Assembly: GCA_002224055.1 (NCBI GenBank)
Contig: AZLU01000209.1
Location: forward strand, 1 to 64,000
Length of the DNA: 64,000 nt
Direction of reading: 5' to 3'
DNA from: Pezizomycotina sp. ARF18
Taxonomy: Eukaryota; Ascomycota
The translations under genes were made by a program, and so were the position numbers. Numbering within the stretch: position 1 is the first letter of the stretch; each line of letters starts with the position of its first letter. This document shows, one piece after another, positions 37,701-49,116 of this stretch. The notes under the pieces are model-generated. The model had not been told where the DNA came from and did no database searches. It saw nothing but the letters and a program-made list of their open reading frames with translations.

Positions 37701-37996
37701 AACCTCAAAGGCATTGCCAACCTCGGGGGCATAGCGAGACTATTTACGGCCCTGAAGCTATGCGTAACCCAGGGATTGGGTACTTACTTTCATATCATAT
37801 TTAATGAACGCCATCTCCTCAGTTACTCCGTAAGAAGAGAACATAGATCTCACAAGTTTGGCGGATTCCGGTCGAGCCATATCTTTAAGCCTCGATTCTT
37901 TTACCTGGACGTGATCAGCCAGGCAAAGATACCAGTAAGAAATACAGCGTGCGAAGCTGATTCGATAGCCAGTTTGCTGTATTGTGTTCAGGCATC

Positions 37997-38443
37997 CAAT
38001 GCACGATGGATACTGCGATCAAAGTTCTTCTCACAATCATGAGTCCAGGCGCGAAAACGGGTGGACACAAGAGCGTGGAAGGGATAAAGATCGCGGCAGA
38101 TGAAATCGTCGATAGATTTATTCTGATGCCACAAGAGGAAGAACTTCGCCTCATAAGAATGATCCTCCTGGCGAGCTTAAATGAAGCTCAACTCCGTGAA
38201 CAGTCAAGACGTATATTCAGTTCGACCAGAGTAGAAAAGCAGATAGATCCTAGCATAATCATGATCTTAAGTTTGGAACCTATAGAACCCCTCCGTGATA
38301 CAAAGTTCAAGGGCTTCAAACCGTTCGATATAACACTAATAGTTTATCTATTAGTCGGATTGGTGAACAAAAGAGTTACAATGCAAGATTGATACTGTGG
38401 TCAAATTTTCTGACAACATGAGTCTGAACGCGAAATCGGGTGG
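37997..38443. repeat. Diverged direct duplication, 382-bp offset
   Basis: 37997-38064 recurs at 38379-38443 with roughly 80% identity, including a gap; shared words include CAATGCA, GATACTG, CATGAGTC, ACGCGAAA and CGGGTGG. The first copy opens the frame at 37982-38392 and the second begins where that frame ends, so the frame spans one repeat unit. Confidence 0.7.
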
Positions 38444-40085
38444 GGCATCAGGCGAGAGCAAAAAAAAAAAAAAATGCAATCATTCAATAAACTTATTTAG
38501 TCCTCAGAAGGAAAGAATAGCTTGAGCCCAAGGGGGATTCTAGAACGGTATTCTTAACGAGACCCGGCTCGATGGAAGCATGTCGATGGATAATCAATCA
38601 CACCAAAATAAAATGGCATCAACCATCCTCTGATACTTGGATTTAAGTATTCCGGAAACTCGAGTTTATACAAAATGAAGAGTACCAAACTATACTCTTA
38701 ATATCAATGGCCTACTCCTTAAGCAAATCCTCAACAACATATAGTTTAATCCGCCAGATCTGCTTCGCTATGACAACGAAGGAAATATACTACCTGAAGA
38801 TGCGCAAGTATTTTCTGAACGTCAACTCTATATGACGATATTTACCAAGGGAAAACTATAGGCCGACATCACAATTCATTCGGATTACCGCAGAAGCGAC
38901 GACTTGCCCCGCATAATCATTCACGCCGTGGACAATTTCTCGTATAAATTCTGATCTATTCGGTTTACTTACGGAAATCGAAGCGAGAGCTCATACGCGT
39001 GCGGACAAAGAGCTGTGCTATAAATCCATGGCATCAAACTCCTCCAGTATATTTCGACTGGCAATACCAAACTGCGATGTCCGCGTAAATGGCTTGGTCC
39101 GGGAAGACCATATTTTATTCACGGCCGCTTATCGCTCTTTACCTGGCTCGTCACTTCGCCGTATGTGCCGCGGAATTTCATCTACAAGATATTTCTTTAC
39201 CTAACCCGCCTCCTGGTTGGAAGAGAATGACCATGATACCTAGCATCAGCTTCTCCTATACTCGGATTTACGTGATTTAAGTACATTCGCCAGGATAATA
39301 TAAAAATCTATCCATCGGCCTTTCTCGGCGAAGTCCGAAGGCCGCATACGAGGACGAAATTATTTCGTGCATCTGACGTCGGAGACCAGGAAGAAGATAA
39401 CACGAACTGTCTACATAGACAAGATCATAATGAAGAGCTTTGCAAAAATTATTCGGCTCAGGAAGGTGTTTCACGCAAAATGTTGATCGAGAAGCTCATA
39501 GAGGGTGCACTATTTAACGTGCTTAATCAAAATTACTCAAAAACGTCTCATACTCTGAAAACAGCCCATGTATCAGGAGACCAAGATACACGCTTGACGG
39601 CAAGGTATTCTGTATAGCGGTTAATCCAAGCAGTAACATTTGAACGCACCACTTTGCTTAATCCTGTGTGCTCGCCATTAAAAGCCCATACCGCCTTGCG
39701 ATATTTGCTAAAGTGGTCGAGAGAGCGCTGCGGGGATCGTAAGTGTTTCGCAGCTTCCAAATTCTGTAACTAAAGCTCTCGTAGGCATTGCGGTTTTACT
39801 GAAACGACATAAAGGCCTGTTCATACCCATTGGGCATAGTGCGAGAACCATCATCGGATTGGCTAAAGATACCGATACTGGAACCCTACAGCGGATGAAA
39901 TATAAGACGCCGTACGATAATTCCAGAAGGGAGCTAGAACGCATAGTGACATGAGGAAAGGTTTCGTTTGATGTCCAAATGGCTTAATTTAAGCACGTTT
40001 TTCCTACTATTTGCGTACTATGATTCTAAAGAGTCTTGGCGGAAGCTTTTTTATATTGAGGAGAGCACTAGTAGGTTGCAAAGCG

Positions 40086-40244
40086 GGTAGGATCAGGGCA
40101 TTTAGCGTGGGTAGCCTTGGCGGGTAGATCCTTATAGAAGATAGTGGTTTTGTAGCGTTACCGAAGCTACTCACTCGGTTACCGAGAGAATAAATGCCCA
40201 GGCTACCCGCCAAGGCTACCCACGCTAAATGCCCTGGGTAGGAT
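40086..40244. mobile_element. hAT-type MITE with perfect 34-bp TIRs and 8-bp TSD
   Basis: A 143-bp element (40094-40236) has perfect 34-bp terminal inverted repeats: 40094-40127 beginning CAGGGCATTTAGCGTG, and its exact reverse complement at 40203-40236. It is flanked by the 8-bp direct repeat GGTAGGAT at 40086-40093 and 40237-40244. CAGGG ends plus an 8-bp target duplication are diagnostic of the hAT superfamily. The 75-bp interior codes for nothing, so it depends on a transposase elsewhere. Undamaged TIRs and TSD indicate a recent insertion. Confidence 0.92.
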
Positions 40245-41096
40245 ACCAGGCCGTAGCCTGAGACGCTACTTCGTTCCTAATTTACCCAGCCCGACCATAC
40301 CATCCTCGACATTAACGTCGGAGCCGAACTTCGCGCGATTCGAGCACAACCGGCATAAACAGTCATGATTGGAAGGTAGCGGTGATATTTGAAGGACAGG
40401 CTTCGTTCACGAGGTAGAAGATGTGATATTGTTCAAGATGAAGATTGGGGGTTCTAAGAAGGGGGTTCGTAGTCTGATCTACCGATAAAGAGTCGCCATT
40501 TAAGATTTTAGGATATATCTCCCATATCTTCTCGAAAAACAATTTGAGACGAAGGAGCTGCATAGTTGATTTAGCAAATTTTCCACCTTATTTTTTTTTT
40601 TTTTCTTTTTTTTTTTAGTAAGCCATTAGCCGTAGAATATTCTCGAGACGTGAATCGATTTAACAATTGAATGCCCCCTTAATTATCAAGTATATATACT
40701 TCAAGCAGTAGATACGTTAATATGCTTGTGTACATCGTGACATCTCCGTGTAGAAACTGATATCGTCGTTGTTCATGGCTGTGGCATTATATGGCACATG
40801 TATCACATGTTCGCTTATCAAGCCTCACCTGCCTGAGCACCGCCACAGACTGGCCAGAGGACATTCTAGAAGCAAATTTTTTTTTTTAAGGGCAGGAGAA
40901 AGAAGGCAGGGGACAAGGGAATACTGCCATTATACTGGTAGAAAAAAAGGAATTATTTCTCTGGAACGGCAAAGGACAGATTTTAAACTTAAAAAAGCAG
41001 GAACAAACCAAGGAACCACTACTTATATAAAAATCCTCTTCCAACCTAATTCTCAACAATATAAATAAAACCTTATATTCACAATAGAAGTCCCCT

Positions 41097-41155
41097 GACC
41101 TTCTAGACTTCCTCTTCTCTTTCTCTTCGATCTCATCTTCATCCTCCTCCAATCC
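41097..41155 (+). promoter_or_regulatory. Pyrimidine-rich leader upstream of PHO88
   Basis: A CT-rich stretch (CCTTCTAGACTTCCTCTTCT onward) ends about 55 bases before the PHO88 start codon. Such CT tracts commonly precede transcription starts of highly expressed fungal housekeeping genes. No clear TATA box was found. The role is inferred. Confidence 0.4.
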
Positions 41156-41209
41156 CTACCATCCGCTTAGTATCGCAATTGCAGGACTCTTACCTAGAAG
41201 CTTTTCAAA

Positions 41210-42013
41210 ATGGTCAGCCCGCAGGTGTAAGTATTCTATCAATATCTCACTAGAGCGATTCAACGAATGATAAACGTCAATTCTACGCTTCTCAAAGAAG
41301 TCTACACCGAGAAAGTTTACTAACGAAGTGGTCTCGCAGAACCAATGTCGCCATCATCCTCATCATGATGCAGGCCGCGAAGAAGGTCCCCTTCGAGAAC
41401 CCCGACGTGCTGATGGGCGTCCGCGGCCTGTACGTCCTCTCCAACGTCCTGATCGTTGCGCTGTACCTGTACGTCAGCGCTCAGATCAACAAGAAGAAGG
41501 TAAGCTTTTTTTTTTTTTTTTTTTTTTTTTTTCCCTCTATTTCGAACTTCTTTCTTGTCCAATTCTCCAGGCATCCCTAGCTTCGATCTATTCCCATCTC
41601 TCTTTATTTTATTTTATTTATTTATTTTCGAAATTAAACCTAATCAGCACCCTCACTAACGCTCAACCCCAGACATGACAACCCTAAAATACGTCGAACC
41701 CGCACCACCTCTCGGGCGAAGAACCAAAGCTCGTAACCACCACAATCTGCCAGTACGACCAATCCCAGCTGCGCTCCCTCTGGAAGGCCTGGCTCATGGG
41801 CATCGCGATGGTCTCGTTCATGCACCTGTACATGAGTACACCAACCCGCTCCTCATCCAGAGCATCCTACCCCTCAAGGGAGCACTGGAAGCGAACCTCG
41901 TTAAAGTACACGTCTGGGGAACGCCCGCGGTCGGTGAACTGAAGAGGCCGTGGAAGGCGGCTGGTATGATGGGAGGCGCTGGCGGGGAGATTAGAGCGAT
42001 AAGAGAGCATTGA
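41210..42013 (+). CDS. PHO88: Pho88/Snd3 ER membrane protein
   Basis: Pho88 (Snd3) is an abundant ER membrane protein of the SRP-independent (SND) targeting route, first named for an effect on phosphate transport. Exon 1 (41210-41226) gives MVSPQV. Intron 1 (41227-41339, GTAAGT...TTACTAAC...CAG) leads into TNVAIILIMMQAAKKVPFENPDVLMGVRGLYVLSNVLIVALYLYVSAQINKKK; intron 2 starts at 41500 and contains a 27-base poly-T run; exon 3 starts at 41673 with MTTLKYVEPAPP. Membrane segments lie in TNVAIIL and YVLSNVLIVALYLYV. The family sequence continues as EEPKLVTTTICQYDQSQLRSLWKAW and YTNPLLIQSILPLKGALEANLVKVHVWG, but only with frame changes near 41720 and 41837 (GAG where GAAG is expected). It is convergent with RFC3. 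Identity is secure; the frame breaks look like sequence errors. Confidence 0.9.
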
Positions 42014-42462
42014 GGAGGCGGAGAGAAAGAGCAGGGTGGTGCGAAGGAGGAGTAAAGGAATATAGAGTTAGGTTTCTTGTGGCTTCTTCCGATGGTTTTA
42101 TTTTTATCACGACACGTCGGCTAGTGAGGCGATTCTTCTTTTTTTATCACGTTATAAAGGTGCCGTCCGGGATTGATTCTACCTGCTGTTAGATCCGGGA
42201 GGGACAACCTTTTTTCATTTTATGTTTTTCTTTGACCTGGTTATAATATAGTTATCCTTATCCAATGGCATCCCTAATAAAAGCAAAACGATCAAGTTCG
42301 ATATATCTATGGTTTATTTTTATTTTATTTTATTTTCCTTTATCGTGAAATGCAAATGTTAGACGTGAAGAATTAAACCTCCCGCCGCCCAATATCCCGA
42401 AATGATAAATATACCGACCATCACCTTCCCCTAATTTTCCCAATCACCGCTTCTGCATAAGC
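42014..42462. other. Shared 3' region of convergent PHO88 and RFC3
   Basis: An AT-rich 450-base stretch lies between the two stop codons and contains no gene. It should hold both 3' UTRs and the polyadenylation sites. Confidence 0.5.
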
Positions 42463-43799
42463 TCACGCCCTGCCGTACAACCCACACATACCACCCGTCT
42501 GCACACCCTCACTCCCCGCTGCCAACCTCCACTCCACCTCCGCAAGCCCGCCAGCCACTCAACCTTCACCGCCGGCCGTGCATCAACCCTCGACAGCTCC
42601 TCGCCCACCGCAAGTAGAATATCACTCAGCGCCAGCCCCTTCAGCGTCTTAATCCTGTTAACATTAATCAGCGCCGTCGTAATATCGTCCTCCAGCAGCG
42701 TCTTCAGTATCGCGCCGATGTCCGACGGCTGCGGCGCCGCAACGCACTCGTATATCGTCTCCTCCGTGATCTCCTCGCGGACGACGTCGGGACCTTGCAT
42801 CGCGACGCCGTTCTCGTCTAGCGGAGTTGACGCGGCGAAGCAGGCCTGTAATACGTTGAGCGCGCGGCGCATGTCGCCTCTAGCGAGGCGGACGAGGGAG
42901 TCGATGGCTTTATCCTGTATCCGCACGCCCTCGCATTCGATAACGTGATCAACGCGCTTCCTAAGCGCCTCCGGCTTCAGCGGACTAAAGCGGAACCTCG
43001 TGCACCGACTCAACAGCGCAGCATTAAGCTTGTGCGTGTAATTCGCAATAATACAAAATCTCACGTTCGCCGTATATTTTTCCATTATCCTTCGGAGAGC
43101 GTTTTGGGCGTCGACGTCATCGCGTCGGCTTCGTCGAGGACGATGAGCTTGTAGCGGGCCTTGAGCTTGCCGTCGTCCTTTTGCGTCGCGAAGGAGGAGA
43201 AGATTTGTTTGGTCGAGGCGAAGGTTTTGATCTGATCGCGGACGACGTCAATGCCGCGGTCGTCGGAGGCGTTGAGCTCGAGGACGTGGTGGCGGAGCTG
43301 GCCGTCGGAGGTGGCGTCGTAGATCTTGCGGGCGAGGGCTAGGATCGTGGAGGTTTTTCCGGTACCGGGGGCCCGTAGAAGGAGGTGAGGAAGTTTCTGT
43401 AGTAGGAAGTTAGCTTGGAGCTTTCGAAGAGAAGAACAGCGGGATGTAGCAGGGGCGGACGTTTTGTTCGACGAATCTGTTTACTACGCTTATCATTAGC
43501 ACGATATGAGCTTTAAGTGAGGTGAATGGAGCTGGTAAACTCACTCGTCTGTAGGATATCTTCGTGCCCGAGACATCGTCCAGCGAAGCCGGTCTGTACT
43601 TTTCGACCCTTTAGTTCCGTAACATTAGCCATCGTATCAACAAATTCGAGCTTGAGAGGAGCTGACCTACCATGGCAAGTATCACAGCTTGGATCGGTAG
43701 GTTAGCTGCGGACCTCTTGCCTTTAGCTTCGGTCGCAGCTGTTGAGAAGGTGATCTTGTCGGTCGGGCCCGAGTCGATTTCCATTTCGTCGTCCGACAT
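42463..43799 (-). CDS. RFC3: Replication factor C subunit 3 (clamp loader small subunit)
   Basis: This AAA+ ATPase subunit of the clamp loader puts PCNA on primed DNA in the nucleus. The N-terminus [11 protein letters not shown] lies at 43799. [21 protein letters not shown] leads to a 61-nt intron (43484-43544), a 23-nt exon (INRFVEQN) and a 64-nt intron (43397-43460, donor GTCCGC, branch GCTAAC). Then come the Walker A region [36 protein letters not shown], Walker [10 protein letters not shown], and sensor/arginine-finger region [25 protein letters not shown], followed by [15 protein letters not shown] and [12 protein letters not shown]. Single bases appear to be missing in Walker A (five C where six are expected), after DEADAMTST, and near the C-terminus, where the family frame ends at 42463. 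The first intron near 43.62-43.67 kb is unclear. Confidence 0.9.
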
Positions 43800-44903
43800 A
43801 TTTGCTGGTTAGGTTGTAATTTAGCTTTACTCCGATGGATTTCGTATATGTGAAGCTGCGGCTCGCAGGGTTGATCGTGTATTCGTCGGTTGTCGTTGTC
43901 GATGGTTGAATTTGAGGTTTGGTGGGATTTGGTAGGCACGTAGGGTTCGTGTTCTTAGCTTTGTCCTTGGGAGACGCGTTTTTTTTTTTTTTTTTTTTTT
44001 TCTCTTCGGCCTCACAAAAAAAGAGCCCTTCAAAAAATCAATTGGTCTCTCTTGCACCAACAAACCAATTATCATCAACCAACTGTTTTCCCCAATTCTT
44101 TAAGCCAATGGCAGTGATAATTCTCAAAATGACAAACAGGAAGGTTCCTTCATCACCCTCTTCAAAGACGGAGACTTCTGCTACGAATACGGACGGATAA
44201 ACGAGCGAGACACGGCTCTTCAGAGGCTGATTACGGTCGCGATCTGCTCATGCTCTCTGCAGACTGCAGTTAAAGCTTAAAGGCTCGGCGTGGCGGAGGG
44301 GGCTCTGCTCTCGAACTTTACCCACCATTTTTAGACTTTTTCGGATTTCATGCTTGATCATCGGGAGTTCAGACGAGGCTAACAACGTGGGAAATCAAAG
44401 AAGCGGGGGAGAAAGGTCGTTCCTGCAAGGCTTCCACGTGCTTATTCTGACTCGTCTATTCCTTGAGCATTACCAAAGTTGTTCTCCGTTTAAATAGCTC
44501 AAGTTGCAGTATGATTCTATCTCCCTCATCTCTTCCACCTATCCATCACTTAATCTCATTTCGCCATGACTCCGGTAATGGAAACGTCATTGACACTCTC
44601 AGTCGGCGGAAGAGCCGGAGAGAGAGCGGCGGTAATTGGAAGCAAAAGATCAGGGACAAGAGGAAGAGCCTGATGTCTTCAAGTTCTTCGGCGGAGGTGA
44701 GTAAAAAGGAACCATCCATTTCGCCCCCTCCCAACGGGATCTTATCCTTATATTTATCGCTCATTACCCTTGCACAAGCAAAAAGAAGGCTTTATGCAGG
44801 CATTCCTGTTCGAAAGCATATACTAAAGGATCACCCAATCGTAGCAGTCGCCGCCGATTGAACCAGTCCGCGAACCATCTTCACCTCCGACTGACTCCCC
44901 ACC
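43800..44903. promoter_or_regulatory. Divergent promoter region between RFC3 and the F-box/ankyrin gene
   Basis: About 1.1 kb separates the two start codons, and both genes must be driven from here. It includes a 23-base poly-T tract (43979-44001), a plausible nucleosome-free element. The plus-strand frame 44463-44861 (132 codons, Ser/Lys-rich) has no motif and was not accepted as a gene. Confidence 0.45.
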
Positions 44904-47900
44904 ATGCCCTCTCGCCAACCTCCCGCCGGAGTTGCTGCTCCACATATTCTCGTTCCTCAACTACGCAAGCCTCTTCCCACTGAAAATCGCCGGGTCCCGC
45001 TACCTGACCGAGGTCGCAAGCTCCACGCCGCGACCCACGCCTGCCAATTACATGCTGCAAGTGCAAGATATCGCCAGCGGTCAGAAAAACAACAGGAGTG
45101 CGTTACACGTCGCCGTCCTCTGGCAGCAAGAGAAGTTAGTCGAAGGTTTACTGTCACGGCATTCCAGGGCAACGTCTCAGGACGACTTGGGAAATACGCC
45201 ACTGCACGACGCAGCGTTTTAGGCTGAATAACGTGGCGGATATCCTCATCAACAGCCGGAGGTATACAATCTTCGTCAGGAACGGGCGGGGCAGATACCG
45301 TTGCACCTCGCCGTTCGCAACGGAAACGCAGCGCTGATACAGCTCATGATGAAGTACGGCAACGGAGACCAGATGGTGCGGATCACGGATAGTGTGAAGC
45401 GTACGCCGCTTCACTTCGCTTCGGAAGCGGGACAGGATCACATCGTTTCTCTTCTGCTGAAGGGGAGACCGTCCAGAGTCCTCGATAAGGATATCGATGG
45501 GAACTCTCCACTGCACCTTGCCGCTGCGAACGGTCACCTGGAGACGTTGAAGCTCCTGCTGCGGAAAAAGGCGGTGACTCTGTCCGAGAGAAATAAAGCG
45601 GGGAAAACATGCTTACATATGGCGTGCGGCAACGTCACGAGGTAATGGTCTACTTCTTGGTGCGGAAGAGCACGTTCGACATTTCGACGCGCGACTATCA
45701 AGGAAACACACCGCTGCACGAGGTCGCGAGGAACGGAAACGACGAGCTGATAAAGCTTCTGCTGCGGCTGGAAATGAATCCGTCGTTACTGGATGTGCCT
45801 ACGAAAGCGGAGACACTCAACCTGCTGATAGAAAAGAACTCCAGCAGCTTCACCGAGACCTTACGCCACTTCCGCGACAAACGGAAAGCGTCTCCCTTGA
45901 GTAATTCTAACGACGCCTCGACGAAGCTACACTTTGCGGCATCTATAGGAAGCGAGCGCGCCGTAAGGGAGTTACTGGAAGGGGAGCGAATGTCAATGCG
46001 GTTGATGTTAACGGATTCACGCCGCTGCACCGGGCCGCTTTGTCCGGTTCGACTTCGGTAGTACAGTACTTGCTCGATAACGGAGCGCGATTGGCTACCT
46101 GCGACATCATGAAACGGACGGCGCTTCACCTGGCGGTAGGAGTAGAGGCCGTGGAGGTCGCACGGTTACTCCTATCGAAGGGTATAGACATCAACGCTAA
46201 AGACGCCGCCGGTAACACTGCGCTTCACATCGCCGCGACGATACCCAATGAAGACACGCTGCGCTTACTCACGGAACAAGTGGGTATTTTCATCAATTGT
46301 ACCAATGAGCAAAAAGACGCGCCACTGCATAAGGGCTCAAAGGCGGGAAATGTGGCCGCCGCCAAGCTACTCCTGGAAAGAATGCAGATGTTACGGCGCA
46401 GAACAAAAGCGGAGCCAGCGCGCTCATGTTCGCGATAGAGTACGGCCACGCTGAAGTCGTCGATGTCCTCATCGAAAAATCGTCCCACATCATGCAGAAG
46501 CGCGCAGACGGTAAGAGGGCGTTAGACATCGCGACGGCGAAATGGAAGTCTAATTTTTCGGAAGAGAACGCTCCTCCGCTGAAACGGCCGTTCGAGGGGA
46601 TTCTGCGCAGGCTGTTGGAGAAGTTAGCGGGTTGCGCGCCGTCGTATAAGCCGCTGGACAGCGCGGATGTATACTTCGAGCAACCGATACTGCACCTCGC
46701 AGCGCAGCTCGGGAGCTGGATATTGTAAGGATCGCGTGGGAGAGGAGAAACGCTTTCGACCCTTCTTCGCTCAACAAAAAGGGCGAGCCGCCGATATACT
46801 TAGCCGCTGTGCACGGTCACGAGGAGGTGGTGAGATTTTTGTCGGGAAAGGGTTGTTGGATCTGAGATTGTCCGTGAAGCTGGCTGCAAAGTCTGGAAAC
46901 GAGAACGCTATTCGGCTTCTATTGCGGGAAGAACCGGATTATCCGAAACTGACTGGCAACTTTGGGGAGGCTTTGTGCCTCGCTGCGGCGAGTGAGCACG
47001 AAGGCATGGTCAAGTTACTCCTTCAAAAGGGAGCGGATCCGAAGGGAAGGGACGATGTTCTTGGCTACCCTATAATATCCGCTGCGCAGGGCGGACACGT
47101 GGGCATCATCGAGCTACTGCTCAGCCGAGGCGCGACGGTAGACACCCGGATATTCAAGATCTTCCCAACAACGAGGTCAGGAGAATACTCCTCTCCTAGC
47201 CGCTGTGAAAGCCGGTAAGCTCGATGCCGTGCAGTGGCTGCTCGCCCGCGGTGCCCAATTCGATGACCTGGTACGCTTGGCTGCGTACCCTGTCCTTCTG
47301 GACGCCGCCAGCTCGGGAAATAAAGCCATGGTCGAATTCCTGCTCCAGCACGGCATCGGCGAGAAAGCGCCGACGTACGATCGCGACGGGGTTCTACAAC
47401 CCGGCGGACCTACGGTTTTGGCCGCGGCGGCCAAAGGCGGCCATACAGATATTATGGCCTTTTTGCTGAAGCAGCCGAACGTGAACGTGAATAGCCCTGC
47501 AAGTACAGCCGTCCGGCCCTTACCGAAGCCATTGTCGGCGGTCACAAGGAGTGTATCAAGCTGCTCATCGACGGCGGGGCAGATGTGAATGCCGTTTACC
47601 TCGGACCAAATACCTTTCCGAGACAGCGCTCATCGTCGCGGCGTCAAAGGACAACGCAGAACTTGTGGGAGTGCTGTTAGACGCGGGCGCAGACCCGAAC
47701 AACATCAGCGTCTTTCTCATCCAGCATGGTAACTACTGTTTCTACCCCACTGATGCCGGCGAGATCCATTCCAAAATACCGAGCACGTTATACACCGTTA
47801 GCGGAAGCAGCCGCTTCGGGTAACGCCGCCGTCGTAAAATGCTGTTGGAAAAAGGAGCAGACGTGAACCTATCCAGCGGTCGGCGTGGTACACCGCTCAA

Positions 47901-48850
47901 AGCAGCAGCCGACCGCGGCCACGAGGAAGTCTGCAAGGTCCTCCTAGAACACGGTGCGCACCTATCGCACCCTGACTCCCGCTCGTCGGCGCAGCGACGG
48001 AAGGGCACGCTGGTATCGTCAGTTTACTCCTCGACGCCAGAGGAAAATGCCGTTCGAGCAGGACTACACGAAGGCCGCGATTTCCGGTACGCCCTCCGCG
48101 CGGCAGCAGAAAAGGGCCGGAAAAACGTAGTAGTGCTCATGCTAAACGCCGAAAACGCGAAGCACCGGCACGAGATGCTCTGCCATGCCCTTGTTAATGC
48201 ACTCAGGCACCACCACGACGCCCTCGCGAATACGGTGCTGGACATCGGGGGTTTTTACTTCCTCCGTGGCGAGCGGCTGGATCAGGCGCTCCGGCTCGCG
48301 GTTGTGAATAAAGCACGGGACGTAGCCGACAGGCTCGTCAAGCTTGGGGCAGTAGAAGGTCCCTCGGGCCCGATTAAGCGACCCCGCCGCCGCCGTTGTA
48401 TATACAGTTTCAAGACGAGAGCGGCGGTAGTCACCGGATAATGTCCTCGCCGGGGTCGTCGAGGATGTAGGGGCTGAGGTTAAGGCGCTAGTGGCACCTA
48501 GCGAAACCGAAACTCCCGGTGCCGAGGTATCTGCTCTTCGGGGGATGATGAAGTGTATGAAAGGTATACTTCTTTGATCAGCGGCACGCCTATTGCATTT
48601 GCGTCGGCGCATTCACGCATTGCGAGGTTTCTCCTGGAGAATATTGCGAGCATACACGAGCAGGATAACATGGGAGGACGCCGTTGATGGTCGCGCTTGA
48701 AGGAGTGAAAAATGTAGCTGTGCAGGGATCGAGATCGGCGTCGAGCTTAAACGGTGCGAAAAAATGGGTACGGCGGGTTGGATTGATACTAGCTGTATTC
48801 CGAAGGCGCAGGTTACTCAGTTGTATGACGCCGAAGGTATGGGGGAGAGA
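44904..48850 (+). CDS. F-box and multi-ankyrin-repeat protein
   Basis: The N-terminus reads as an F-box, LPPELLLHIFSFLNYASLFPL, which normally binds Skp1 in SCF ubiquitin ligases. It is followed by roughly 25-30 ankyrin repeats over 3.7 kb, for example RTPLHFASEAGQDHIVSLLL (45.40 kb), NSPLHLAAANGHLETLKLLL (45.51 kb), RTALHLAVGVEAVEVARLLL (46.11 kb), PIISAAQGGHVGIIELLLSRG (47.08 kb) and ALIVAASKDNAELVGVLLDAG (47.64 kb). The last recognisable repeats (TPIAFASAHS, TPLMVALEGV) lie near 48.6-48.7 kb. The product, about 1,300 residues, is probably a substrate adaptor; this is inference. The correct frame changes about every 100-400 bases at single-base indels. At the start, ATGCCC gives the family frame only if one C is extra. 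No introns are evident. End position approximate. Confidence 0.8.
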
Positions 48851-49116
48851 GGCCCTACTAGGGAGTCGCCACCGTCTTATTGAATTTGCTCGAGGAAGAA
48901 TAGAGTCTTTTTTTTCCTTTTTTTTTTTTCAAGTTTTAGCGAGCATATTTGCGCCTACTGTTTTCACGCGAGTTTCACTACATGTTCGAATATTAATCTT
49001 CTATATTTCTGCTTCCCTGTTATTGATGCAATGCTTTGCAGGATTTCTTTGAATATATCTCTAGGCAGCACGTTAGAAAGGAGAGAAAAAAAAAATTTAG
49101 AAAACACATTTTTCTC

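Larger units (their letters stand above)
31714..41209. other. Gene-poor stretch with cryptic open frames
   Basis: About 9.5 kb between ARPC3 and PHO88. No family was recognised. Some frames look protein-like but isolated: 35697-36038 (113 codons), 36582-36971, 37982-38392 (136 codons, Ile/Leu/Glu-rich) on the plus strand, 34791-35075 on the minus strand, and an ATG-less open run at 39712-39954. They may be remains of an old gene or element, or chance. The stretch also contains the duplication at 38.0-38.4 kb and the MITE near 40.1 kb. Poly-A/T tracts lie at 37004-37017, 38460-38474 and 40591-40616. Confidence 0.45.

Noticed and set aside
44463-44861. 132-codon plus-strand frame between RFC3 and the ankyrin gene
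   Set aside because: Low-complexity Ser/Lys composition in a promoter region; it is not in frame with the F-box gene.
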